Below, piece by piece: positions 21,606 through 33,800 of a DNA stretch of 64,000 nt; positions within the stretch are counted from its first letter, which is position 1, and the number at the start of each line of letters is the position of its first letter. Below the pieces are notes generated by a model that searched no databases, had not been told where the DNA came from, and saw only the letters and a list, made by a program, of their open reading frames with translations. The position numbers were made by a program, and so were the translations under genes. Source of the stretch: Atriophallophorus winterbourni. Lineage: Eukaryota; Platyhelminthes; Trematoda; Plagiorchiida; Microphallidae. The DNA is taken from positions 26,838-90,837 of the forward strand of contig JACCGJ010023492.1 in the NCBI GenBank assembly GCA_013407085.1, given 5' to 3'.

Positions 21606-23243
21606 TACATTGTTTTCACCACCGCCTGCGTGTGCTGTCGATTCGTCTGTTTCTTGAACGCTTACACGTCATTTTAGGGCTTAGCATGTTCTGTAGACTC
21701 TAGTTTGGTTCTTCTCCCTTCGTCCCTGGTAAACATAAGTTTTGGGTGCCTCACTTCGTTTTCTACTAATATTCCTCTTCGTGAGTTAATCATCGTATGT
21801 GTACGCCACATCGACGTTTTCGCAATGATTCATATGCAGCTAATGATTTTACATGCAAATGAATGCACCGTAATTTCATTAACGACGAAAACTTACTTTA
21901 CTTCTAACTTCACTACTACTGATATTATAGTAGCACTACGTGACGGCAACGTCTTACAAAAAACCATTTCTCGATTATAGGGTGTCTATCAGTTTTCAAT
22001 CTTTGGTGGTTTACATGCGTCGATTGATAACCCGACGATCGATTGGCGTTCATTTTAGCTCCTCATTTATTTATTCCCTGCGAACATTTACTCTGCCACA
22101 ATGTTCACCTCGTCATTCATCACCGTTTGTTTGGTTTCTACCTTCTCATCGTTTGTGAGATATGGCTAGCACTCATTACTTCCCAGTTTTCGCGTTATGT
22201 CCAAAGTGATTCATCGTAGCTGATTCTTTTCACGTTGTAAGATTAATGCCGATAGCATCCATGTCACATTTAAAACGATATTGTACTGCAGTTGCTTTCT
22301 GCCCAAACGTCGACTCTAATTTTAACTCTGTATAGCTTATCCTTGGGCATATAACCCTCTTGCATTCTGTGGACGCTTCAAAATTTGGGAGTACCGGAAT
22401 TTATTCCATTTACGTCACATTGAGCGCGCATCGGTTTAAGTGAGAGGTTTTCCGCCCTTGCTCGTGCTTTTCGCTGTTGTGTATCACGTTTCACTACCTT
22501 ACGCTATGGCATTTACTGTAAACGAATTGTTCGTAATCTGCCTGCAGTTGCCTTAGCCACTAAGCGTATAGCCTGGTTTTATCATTGTATCTTTACAATT
22601 TTGTAAAATAGCTTAGGTTATGTTTTATTTTCGTAAGCAAATGCCTTTGGTTTTGCATTTTGTCCTCTCGTACATTTGATGATTCCGAAGCTCTTGGAAT
22701 CCTTCCTGATATTCTTCTGTGCAGATATTCTTATAAGCAGCCCAGGCTCCTCTCTTTTGTGCTAGCCATTTCTCACTTCTGATCCGGGTTACAAACCCGT
22801 GTTACATTACACGATTTCTCGTCGGTTTTCGTATTCCTATTATTTATAAACGCACTCTAACGTAAATCGAGGTCCATGCAAACGAACTTTCTAACTTAAA
22901 CCGTCGAAGATGGATGTGTTTATGTATTGACGGCTATTTATCCCTAAGAGTTCTGTCCAGTTTCTCCGTCTTTTGGCATTGCAACATTATTCTAAGGTGA
23001 GCACTGGTTGGTCCTTTTTCCCGAATAGTGCGCTGGATTGTGTATTCTTTGCCAAGGTTTGTTCAGATACTAAAATTAGCTCAAAACAAGCTAGTTGGCT
23101 GCGGAACTTATATTCACTATGGTCGTATTGTAGTGCGAGGTTGATAAACCTCTCCAATTTTACTTCCAAAGACTGTGTGAAATAGTCTTAGTTTTGTATA
23201 TAAGCTTTGATGCTCTGATTTAGTGGTTAACTAGGTTGTACTA

Positions 23244-23300
23244 GTGATGCACATTCCCAGTCAACTTTGACCGAAGGAAGCCAACAAGACCTGACACCTG
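23244..23300 (+). mobile_element. Possible RTE 3'-tail remnant
   Basis: GATGCACATTCCCAGTCAAC and TTGACCGAAGGAAGCCAACA resemble the terminal stretch of the RTE elements at 34980-35040 and 62490-62560. Short and diverged. Confidence 0.35.
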
Positions 23301-25094
23301 AGTGGTACTCGCCTAAAACTGAGATGCAGGAACTCTTTGTTGCACACCTGTCTCAATATTTCATTAAAAATCATTCAAGTATTGTGGTTATACATTTTTG
23401 TCTCACTGTTTTGTAAGTGAATTCGCAACACTGGTAGTACCCTGTTATATTGCATAGAAATCCGCTGATTTATTTTCCCGTTAAAACTCCCACCTTTTCC
23501 CATCTAATTTACAGGCTTTGATCGCGTTTTATTTATTGGCCATCTCCCCTTTCCTGTTGCATTCGTTTGTTCTGCATTACTGTACCTTCCTCGTTTCTGT
23601 TGTGTCGCTCCATTCACTCGTACATTGTTGTACAACTTTTGCCCTAATTCGTGTTTGTCTTCATTCCGCTGTTGTTCACATCATGTTCCACTTGGAAATA
23701 CAAATTTAACAGATGCTTACACACCTGAGCTATTTTACGTTGTGCAACGAATTGTTTGCATACATACGTTGTTACGAGTAGAAATGATGTTATCAGCTGA
23801 GATACAATTCCTATGATGCTTCTGAACTGAATGTAACATTGCGGTTTCGAAGAGGGGTCAACTTTATTTTCATATGTAAATGCATGGTAAACATTGAACA
23901 TGTGTACGGGGGGCGAAATGTCACACGAGAAAGGGTACACCCTTGAATCACGGGTCACCGCATTTGTGAATGTGTACCAACACTGCTGCACTTCCAGCGA
24001 TAATTGAATAGGTGTTTCGGATGAAAACTGGGAAAGACGATAAAGTAAGCTCAAGACTGTGGAGCCACATTTGTTGATTTTTACATATCAAAATTCCAAC
24101 ATCTTCCTCTTTTGTGTGGCACTTTCTAGATTTGGTTTGAACACCCGAGAGCGTAGGCGCATACGAGGTGACCTGATATTAACCCACTTAGGCACCTGTC
24201 TGTAATACATGCAAGCCTCTCAACGCAAAGTCCTAATCCCACTATTCCGCCCTTACCATTGCCAACACGTAATCATCCCGTTTTATTTTTTATGAAACAC
24301 ATCAAAAATGGTCATCGTCATGTCACTAGATTTTCAAACAAAATGGGTAGCTTTTAAGTAGATTAATCTTTAGTTTGTAACTGTTTGTACCGCCATTTGT
24401 ACACCCTCTGATAAGTTTGTCGGAAATGCATTTTTCACCATTCCATTACATTTGCTGAATTATTTTACTCTTCCTAAACAAGGCGTGCTAGAACAGTTTT
24501 AATAAAGCCATTTCAGTGATTGCTTTTTCACGACTTTCCTGCGACAATTCCGAAGATTACTATTATACGCCGCTTTTATCGATTTAACGAAAAAGTCCAC
24601 CCGCGTTAGCGGTGAGGGTCTTTTTAATATGCTTGATCTTAGGCTGCATTCCAGAACTGTTTACACTCGTTGACTTTTTAATCTGGCCAGGAGGGTTCAG
24701 CACGTTTTTAAGGTTGCACACCAAAGACCTTGAAAATTTGTTTAGGAGACAAACAAGGATGTGTTCTTGCTTGTTCTTTTGTTTTCTTTACTCTACCGCT
24801 AACACATGTATTTAGGACCAGAGCATAAATTACATACGTACACACGCGGTATACTGGCAAGTTTTACTAACTGAACCGTTTGAGAACACAAATCAAGTTA
24901 TGAGAAGTGCTTATTCACAGTCTGCTGTTCGCAGACGATGCAATCAGCATTGCGCACTCTCAATAGCAGTTAAAATGACTGATAATTACTTTTGGTTGGC
25001 AAACATTGACCTGGTTGAAAATCAGCATGTGCGTTACCCATGTTTTGAGACAGTGGATTGTATCGCCTCCATGTATCACTGCTGAAAGTTGTTG

Positions 25095-26165
25095 GTTTGA
25101 ATTAGTACATCATTGCACATATCGTGATGCAACTATTACGGAAAACTCTCAAAAGCGACAGATTAATAAGCGGATTAGCCGTGCATTTTCTATGTTGTCC
25201 CGATTGAACTCCCGTGTCTGGTTCCTCTCTGAAGGTAGAGAAACCTGGACCATCCACGCACGACATGAACGGAAGTTGAAAGCTTTTCATTGACGGAAAA
25301 TCCGCCGCAAGCTTAACATATTATTGATGAACAGCATACAATAGGCAGAAGTCGTTTCTAAAGAGTGCCCACTAAACTATAACAGCGCAGCTTACGCTAA
25401 GTGTCATATGCGCAATGGGAAACGGTTCCATTTTAAAATATCTATTTCAGGGAGAGTTGAGCTTGGAGTACTACAAATACGTTTGCGAAAGTGATGTGAA
25501 TGCTATTGACCTTGATTCTATGGGTTTTGAAAAACTTGCTCTTGTTCACCCACTTTGGAGGCTTCTGGTCTGCACGAGTGGCTCCGCAAGCCCGGCGGAA
25601 CTGCTTTTACCAACAGGAGAAGGGGCGAGTGACTGGCGCCTGAAAACCAGTTTGCTTGGGGCAGATGGAGCTCGTTAGCCTGGGTGGGCATTTCATCTAA
25701 GAGAAGGAAAACATTGATTTTAAACCCGCTGCCTTACGGGATAGCCGATCGCGGGAAAGGCTTCGGGAGAAAACCCTGAGGAAAATCTGGAGCAGAGTCT
25801 CGTAGACGGTTAGTTTATGCACACCACCTCTTTCTGGCAACTCTCTGCTACCATGCAGGTCGTACTTGGCTAGAGAAGCTGACTCGAACAAACGCCGAGT
25901 GGTGCTGGGGACGCCGCTTTGTACCCAAATTCCCAACAATCTTCATTGAAGCCGACTCCTCCTCCAGGAGGAGATAGTCGCACACACAAAACTTTGTGAA
26001 GCGTCATCTTCATGCTGAGGAAGAGCAGATACTGCTTTCGGCTATTAAACGTAGTTCACGGAGAGCGTGCAATTGCTGCCGTTCAGCAGACTAGTTTTGA
26101 AGTCGCGGGGAACAATTTTCTTCCTGAATTGGACTGTTTAGTCATTCATGTAGCACGAAATCGTC
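25095..26165 (+). mobile_element. RTE retrotransposon 3' fragment, interrupted by a family B element
   Basis: The left part (25095-25560) reads MLSRLNSRVW, ARHERKLKAFH and YVCESDVNAIDLDSMGFEKL, the RT-tail region seen intact in the RTE copy at 62565-63545. The right part resumes after 25983 with degraded HAEEEQILLSAIKR-type sequence (intact copy: REEQIQLLAAERR) and the zinc-knuckle end. The 25561-25982 block between the two parts is a reverse family B repeat. Numerous stops show a dead copy. Confidence 0.75.
25561..25982 (-). repeat. Family B SINE-like repeat inserted in an RTE copy
   Basis: The reverse complement runs from CTCCTCCTGGAGGAGGAGTC through GTTGCCAGAAAGAGGTGGTG to GTGCAGACCAGAAG, collinear with the 3645 copy. 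The flanking RTE sequence (CACTTTGGAGG on the left, GTGAAGCGTCATCTTCATGC on the right) is continuous in other RTE copies. That defines both ends of the B element to within a few bases. Confidence 0.8.
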
Positions 26166-27314
26166 TTGCGCCTGCTGTGTGCAACCATTGTCGTTGTTGA
26201 CCGAAGCAGCTTAACAACATTGCTATTGTACAGCTCTTTGCTTTTCTATGATTAATCTTGGAGTCATCTTTTATCGAACGTTGGACTATTTATCCTTTGA
26301 GGAATGATGTGTCATTTTAGTATCATACATGATGTTTGGCACCAGTATATTGTTAGTTTGTTAACTTCAGGATAACAGCCAGACATTTATCTAGTTACGA
26401 TTCAGCTAGGTGTTACATTGATCCATGTCATATACCTTTACCGAAAATTTAATCTAACCATATAATTCTTACAAATAATACTGTTTGTTCAATTTTTATA
26501 CCAAACATACCACAGTCCTTGAAAAAAAGCGTTCTGCCTACTGTACAATCTACAGTTTGTGTTACTGGCTAACTTTACCAGTAGAATTACGGTGATTCAT
26601 TAGTTCATGCCATTGATTTGACTATATTTCTGCAATTAAATTTGGTCGGAATTTCTGTGTATTCAAATGTAACAAGATTCCCATTGTTATATCCAGTCGG
26701 ATGCTAAATATTTGTTTGTACGGTACTTTGTTCTCCGATGGCTGAACTCCACATATTGTATAAAAACACCATGCTGATACATGAAACGGACAAGACGTAG
26801 ACCGCCTGTCGCGCCGTCGCTTGAGGGACGTGCTTACGTTTGCCAGCCAATATTTTGCTTTAAATACCATGAATTTAAACTCGCGATTCGGGTTTTAACT
26901 AAAACACTGCGAAACGACACCCATATCTACAATATTGATGATTAATTCATTTTTCAAAACCAATAGCACAAAATGAATGTGCAAACGAATTTTGATGCAA
27001 AATTCATATGCGCGCGTCTTGCCTACCACGTAAACATTTTAAGCTTTTAAAGTCGAACATTAACCTTTCGATTTTCTAGTTGAAGGACAACGCCAGACTA
27101 CAAACCCAGACATGACAAGTATTTAATGTTTCGTTATACATATATTATTCTATTCAAAATGAACTTGATGTTGGTTGTTTACATATTGTGAAGTTCAATA
27201 AGTTAGATCGCTTGTAGAATCGTTGCCACCTTAGTGGTAACCATGATCGACATATCGTGTTATGCAGCGTTTTGACTACTCAAAATATACAAGTAATATG
27301 ATGTTTTCACAAAA

Positions 27315-27896
27315 TTACGGACGAAACTCTTCTGGTAATTCGAGTTCTATGCTTCTGGGAACCGACACGATGACAGCAATACCAATTGTTGTGATATAAA
27401 GGAAAAAGAACAACCGGTCCAGGACGATTGCCAGAGTACGCCATTCAATTGCCACCAGGTTTTTCCTCCTGGCTTCCTTCTGACGGTTAACAAACATCTT
27501 CACGTAACGCTTCACCTCACGTACATTTCGTTCTACTTCTGCTGTAGGATTGCTGAGATCTGCATGCTTAGAATTTCCAACGTTGCAGTCGATTGCATGT
27601 TGTAACTTGCCGATTTTCTTTCTATCCCCGGGCATATCCGAGTTATTAGTTTCGTGTGGATACATAGTTCCGGCGTATGCGGTCGGCCCCCAAGCACGTA
27701 TGTCTGGCTTGACGTAAGGTTGAGCAGTTTTGGATTGTCTATCAATTTCCTCCCTATATTTTGATCCACCGTGTTTGTATTTACTTTCCAGTAAATTGAT
27801 TTTTTGCGGAGCTTGTTTCTTCTTAATCTGCGTACGTGATGGTCTATTTACTCCAGGATCGACAAACATCAGTCGTCCGATTCCTTCAATTACAAA
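27315..27896 (-). CDS. Receptor exon 9: M3-M4 cytoplasmic loop, M4 and stop
   Basis: The acceptor is ATTTATTTAG. It opens FVIEGIGRLMFVDPG, continues through a long polar, lysine-rich cytoplasmic loop, then VKMFVNRQKEARRKN (amphipathic MA helix), EWRTLAIVLDRLFFFLYITT and a hydrophobic end. The C-terminus (PEEFRP) and stop at 27315-27317 are extracellular by the family topology. Confidence 0.93.
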   Translation of the reverse strand, partial: FVIEGIGRLMFVDPGVNRPSRTQIKKKQAPQKINLLESKYKHGGSKYREEIDRQSKTAQPYVKPDIRAWGPTAYAGTMYPHETNNSDMPGDRKKIGKLQHAIDCNVGNSKHADLSNPTAEVERNVREVKRYVKMFVNRQKEARRKNLVAIEWRTLAIVLDRLFFFLYITTIGIAVIVSVPRSIELELPEEFRP

Positions 27897-30800
27897 CTAA
27901 ATAAATATTAATCAACTATTTGTAAATTGATAAAATACTTCGAAAATTCAATCGTATGAAACGCATGTAATGCAGTAAATAGTCATCATCCTCGATCACA
28001 ATAATCACACGATAAAGATAGTGTTGCTATTTCTGATAATAATCGCCTCAAGTATAGTGCAATAGACAACACAGAATTCACCCTCGATGATACAATTTAG
28101 TGTTCTTTAATGCTGATGTCTGGTGACGTTCGCATGATTGGGGTGGTCTATAGGTTTTTTTCATCTACGGAGTCGTACAACTGAACGGTGATCCAAGTGC
28201 TTCAGTGCTTGACTCGCACTCAGCAAGCAACAATACTTATTATGGGTGATTTTAACCGGCCGACTTTTATCTCAGAAACGTTCACTCCCCACAAACGCTG
28301 GAATACCGATTTAGAGAGGTATTAATCTCAGTCCCTTCAAACAACCATGCTCACCAATGCACCCGGAGAGGAAGTTTTGACCGCCCCTCCATCTTGGATT
28401 TGGTGTTAACATGGAAAGAACAATCTGTCGAAGCGATCGGACTCTAGGCTCCGCTGGGTCTTAGCGACCATTCAGTGCGTGTGTTCGACTATGTTTGCAG
28501 TACACTTTAATCGCTTGTTCTGAATGGGGTGGTTTACCTGGTAGATAAATTGACCCTGAGTAAATCGCTCGTGCAGATTCAGCATTGGCAGAAGGACCAG
28601 ATAAACCCTGACTGGCAATTGAACGAACTTGAAGATTTTCTGAAACTGAAGATTGATGAGAACTCTTAGATCGCTCCTAAAAGATCCAAACATGAACTTC
28701 ATTTTGTTGTCCGCAGCAGAACAAAAAATTGGATAGCGCTAAAGCGAGCAGCGTGGATGCAGCATAAAGTCAACAATACTTCTACTTGGCAACATTTCAG
28801 TATGATACGAGAGGATAAGGAAGCGCACTAATTGATGCTGCTGTCAAAAATGGAACGCAACCCTAAGTTACTATACAAAAGCATGAATGCGAAAGCAAAA
28901 GTCAAACCAGGTATTTTTGCCGTCCAGAATGGTTAAGAACTCACTGAGACCGCGATCGAAACCACAAATGCTCTCGCGATGTATTACTCTGAAGTGTTCG
29001 TGCCAAAGGTTTTAGTGGAACGTTGTGAGTAATCAGGCTACTCAGGAATCGAAACATAGGGCGAAATTCGGCTTAATCCAGAGATTGTCGCAAGTCAATT
29101 GCTCAAACTAAATGTAAGAAAATACCCTGGCGTGGATGGCAACACAACGGATGAGATCAAGTTCTGTCATCGTCAGCTTTGTGAACCACTTTCCAGCCTG
29201 TCTAACTATTCGTTGCTTAAGGGAGTGATACCAAAAGATTGGAAATCCTATCTTCAAAGGCGGCTGCCGATCTGACGCTGAAAATTATCGTCCCGTCTCA
29301 CGATTACCTGTTATTGGTCAGGTGATGGAACGTATTCTCTCTGAAATAATGGTTGCACACTTTGAATTGCGTAATTTGTTTTCTCCAGCGCAGCATGCAT
29401 TTCGATCTCATCGCTCTTGTCTAATGAATCTTCTCATAGCGTTAGACGACTGGACAAAGGAGTTGGATAGAAGTTCTTTTATTCACGTCTGTCACTTAGA
29501 CATTTCTAAAGCTTTGACAGAGTCAATGACCATTTGCTTCTTCAAAAATTCATACGTTTAGGAATATGTGAACAACTCCTCTCATGGTTGTGCGACTACC
29601 TGTCAGATAGCAAAGCCCGATTTAATGTAAACGGTGAGCTATCCCAAAAGTTCAAAATAACAGCAGAGTCCCTTAATGATCCTTGGTAGGCCTGCTCCAC
29701 TTTATATTATACATAAACGATTTAGCCCCCATTCACATCATCCAAAATGGTCCTGTTGACGTATGATATAAAAATTTGTACGCCACTCAGTTCTGTAGAT
29801 GATTTTGAGAAACTGCAAATGGATTTGGACAACGTGGTAAGTTGGGCGGGCCTTTAAACATACGTAAATGTAAGATGCTCAACCTTAGCAAGAAGGTTCC
29901 TTGGACATATCGATTGAGAACTGAAATCTTAGCATGGAGCTTGTTGGGAAAACTTCTTGGAGTATGGATTAATGGAAACTTGAAGAGCACGGTTCACTGC
30001 CAGAATATATATCGACAGGCCAACAGATTGTCAGGTATCTTTCGAAGAATATTTAAAAGTTTCTCACTGGTAACGTTACCAAGCATAGTAAACGTCTACA
30101 TTCGCCCTACGATGGAGTATGCCATAGAGGTCTGGGCTACTTGGCTGTGAAAAGATATTGCTTTCTTTGATGAAATCTATCACAGAGCAACAAATTTAGT
30201 GATGGGCCTTCACAATGTTCCGCACACCGAAAGATTGCGAAGTCTAAGTCTATGTGACTAATAAAATGAGGATACGACGCCATCTTATTCTGACCTATAG
30301 AATTGTGTCTACCGGAGGACATCCACCAAAATATTTGCTTGGTGTGTGTGATGAGAAAATGACACGCGGACATATCTCATCCCTTTACGTCCCAAGATCC
30401 CGTATTGATTTTCGGCGCCATTTTTGGAATTCCCTACCCCAACGTGTGATGGACTCTCCTTGCCTGGCGATTTTTAAAGCGAAATTTAACTTACACATGC
30501 AAAAGCATATCATTCGTGAGCCTAACATTTGATATTCTATATTTATTTTATACTAATATATTTTCACATTTTCATTCATACCGTAATTCTGTGGTGTTGT
30601 GAACTATAAATCCTTGTATTCAAAACGGAGCGTATGATATTTTCGGACAGGACATTGGAAGTGAGGCAGAATTTATGCGAGAAATCATTACGCTAAATAA
30701 AGTATTTGAGCTATCAATGCCTTTGAATGTATGAGTGTTCCAATCGAATCCTCGGTTTTAAGTAAATATCAAAGAGGATGGTTTTCATTGTAAATAGTTT

Positions 30801-33800
30801 TAAAGGCTAACATAAGGTCACTCTATGTGCGTCTGTGTGTAATATCCTGTAGTTTTAGTTTGCAAAGCGACGTATCACGTGACTAGACTCGAATTCGACG
30901 GAGTGCCTCTGTTTGTGGAACAATGCAGATGATTATTATGTCACCTGGAAGTATCCCATGTACGAGGGTATTTAGATGAAGTATTCAGGCACTTTTCGTA
31001 CTGGAGGTTTACAAATCAAACAACAATATGTTCGCTGGTTTCTGATGAGTACAATTAGAAATATGACGACGTTTCAATTTGCACTCACTCGTCGTAGCAC
31101 TTTTGGCACCGTCCCATTACGGTCGCCTCGGAAGTAAAGGTGGATCACCAGCGTGGCCAGAAAAGTGGACAATGTGATCATGGTCATGTTCAAGCAAAAA
31201 TAAACTCCTGAAAACAAACAGTAATAATAATAGCTATAATCAGTGAGTGCGTTGTTATTATCCAATTACTGGTTGCAAGTGTGGAAACGAGTAATATATA
31301 TCATCTATACATATCGAGTTTCTGTATTGTGGCTTTCAAAGGTGCTTATTCAGTTGTTTAACAATGTAGTACTACTTCGAACCGTTGAATATTCAGACGA
31401 TACAATCTTTCGTGAATCTTTAAATGTTGCGATCCTGAACAACACAATGAAAGAGCCGACTCTACAATACATGCTAATTTACGGTTGAAAGCGGTAATAG
31501 AAAACTTGATATATATGGACGATATATGGAAGATAAATTTCTTAATTCAGAACTCAGAAATTTTATGGTAGAAAAAGCAATCAGCTTAACAAAAACCACA
31601 GGTTGACTTGCTATATTGATTTAAAAACATAATATTCAGATAATTAAAAAGACAGTGGGTTTCGAATAGAAAACCACAACTTCGCAAGACGTTCGAAGTT
31701 AATCAAAGTTTAGGCGAGCACAAGTTACGGCAAATGAATTAAAGATGGTCAGAGCTTCTGAATCTATGCTGGTTCGAGTAGGTTCCTCGGATTTTACTAA
31801 TTGTCAAATGAGGCTCACTGAATCTAATCTTACTGTCTCTACCTGATGATGGCAAAAAGCCAGAAACATGTAGTGGTGTGTAAGGGATGGAGATGTTAGC
31901 ACCATAATATAGAGGATGATTTTCGTAGCGAATACTCTTAAACGCCAACATGAGGTCACTTTGTATGCGTCGTTGGGTAAGATTTCGTAGTTTTAGTTTT
32001 TTGACAATAACGTTTGGGAAAAGCGAGTTCTTGTATCATGAGACCAGATTTGCAATAGGGAATTGAATGTTGATAAGTAAATAACATGATATGACTCAGA
32101 TTTACAACCCACATAAGGATTTAGTTGAAAATAGTTTCCAAACGTTATTGGACATCAAGCGTCTTTTCGTCGACGTTTGGAATACACCCAATTTGATCCA
32201 AATTTTAAGACTTAAGAAATTGATAAGTTGATTATTTTATTTGCTTCCGTCAAGAAGTTTATAAATTAAACTAATAATGTGAAAATTTATTATAATCATT
32301 CAATGTTTGAAGTTTTTACGATTTTGAAAGCGAAATTCAAAGTTTTAATGGTTTAAAACGCAAATACTTTACAGTAGCCATAGATTAAAAATATCGGGAA
32401 TGCATAAAATATGGCAGATGTATTTTCAGTATGGCAAGTCAGTTAATGTACTGATGTACGTTGTTGGAATTTGGTCACATATACATGTCAGTTCAGCCTT
32501 AGCATGTTCAAGCTTGATGTAACCAATGATATGTGGGGCAGAGAGTTCCATAGAAAAGCAAACTCAGGGCAACAAAATAACCTTTGACAATTTGATCTAG
32601 AGTGTGGAATACTTAACTTGTAGCCCTGATATCTGCTACCACGTGCTTCTTGCCGCTGAACCGGTGTTCAAGTGGGTAATATCACCTGTATGCAGAATGT
32701 TGAACAGCAGGATCAAGTCACCCCTTACACGACGGTACGAAAAGACAAATGGGTTCAAAGTTCCAATCCTCTCTTCGTATGGCCTGTTGTGTAGTCCGGT
32801 CATCCGTTTGGTAGTGCGGTGGTTTGCACGTTGCATCAAAGCCATATCTTTTTGTAACCCTGGGGACCCTGCTTTAACAGCTTACCCCATTGTTGGCCTG
32901 ATAAATGTGTTAATTATCCTTGGGAGTACCTGTTTTTTGAAACTAACGAAGATCCTTCTAAGCAGTGCCCGTGATTCGTTGTATGTAACTTATCGGTGCA
33001 CTTGAATCATCGTTAATTTCAAGATTTCGAACAAACATGTTTATCATACACGGAGTTCGTCAAACAGTTTTTCTACAATATAAAACAATGATCTAACAAT
33101 CCGTGAACGTAAATTTTTTAAATGTTACTCAAAATGTTTCAAGTTAACTATTCTTTGGTGCAACTCAACCATAAATTTTACTTGATGGTTGATGAGCATT
33201 TTAGATGTATCGCGAATGATTCTAAAGATTCAACTAAGAAGCATGACATGACGAAATGTGGCTTCAACTAATACGTGGATTTACCAATGAGTGGGAACTT
33301 CTTCACTGCGCTCGGCGTTGATTCGGTCAGCAGTAGCAACAGAATGAAAAATGCTACGAAGATATTCATTCCTGAAATGTGTTGCAAAATGTTACACACA
33401 TGATCGAAAAATAAAACAATTTCCAAAGATTCATGTAAATTCAAATAGTGTCAACAAAATCAACTAAATGTAACAGTGGCATTCAAATTTAACTTTGTTT
33501 ACCACTTATCCACGGTGTCAACGCTCACTGAACCTAATCTTACTGTCTCCACTTAATGACGGCAAACAGCTAGAAACCGGCGGTGGTGTGTAAGTGCAGG
33601 GGCTATGAGCAACACATTAAATTTAACCGCATCAACCCCGTTTACCTAATGATTTCACCGACACTGTCAGGCTTTGTTTTGGAACTGGTGAAAAAGGTTG
33701 GCAACGTTGACTCTTGAATCTGATATTCGATATAAATAGAACGCTCAATCCTGTTGTATCACAAAAGCATGCTGAAACTAAATACCATCACAGCCCATTA

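Larger units (their letters stand above)
20880..27314. other. Convergent intergenic region (SMG1 and receptor 3' flanks)
   Basis: 6.4 kb between two facing stop codons. It contains the 3' UTRs (ends not placed), an A copy at 21535-21605, a possible RTE tail remnant near 23244-23300 and a broken RTE copy at 25095-26165 that is itself split by a B element. Open frames between 21 and 25 kb lack any recognisable protein character. A TTTAAT (ATTAAA on the - strand) at 27122-27127 is a weak candidate poly(A) signal for the receptor. Confidence 0.6.

Noticed and set aside
23518..24054. Hydrophobic open frames that look like small membrane proteins
   Set aside because: They are T-rich frames overlapping on both strands without splice context or family motifs.
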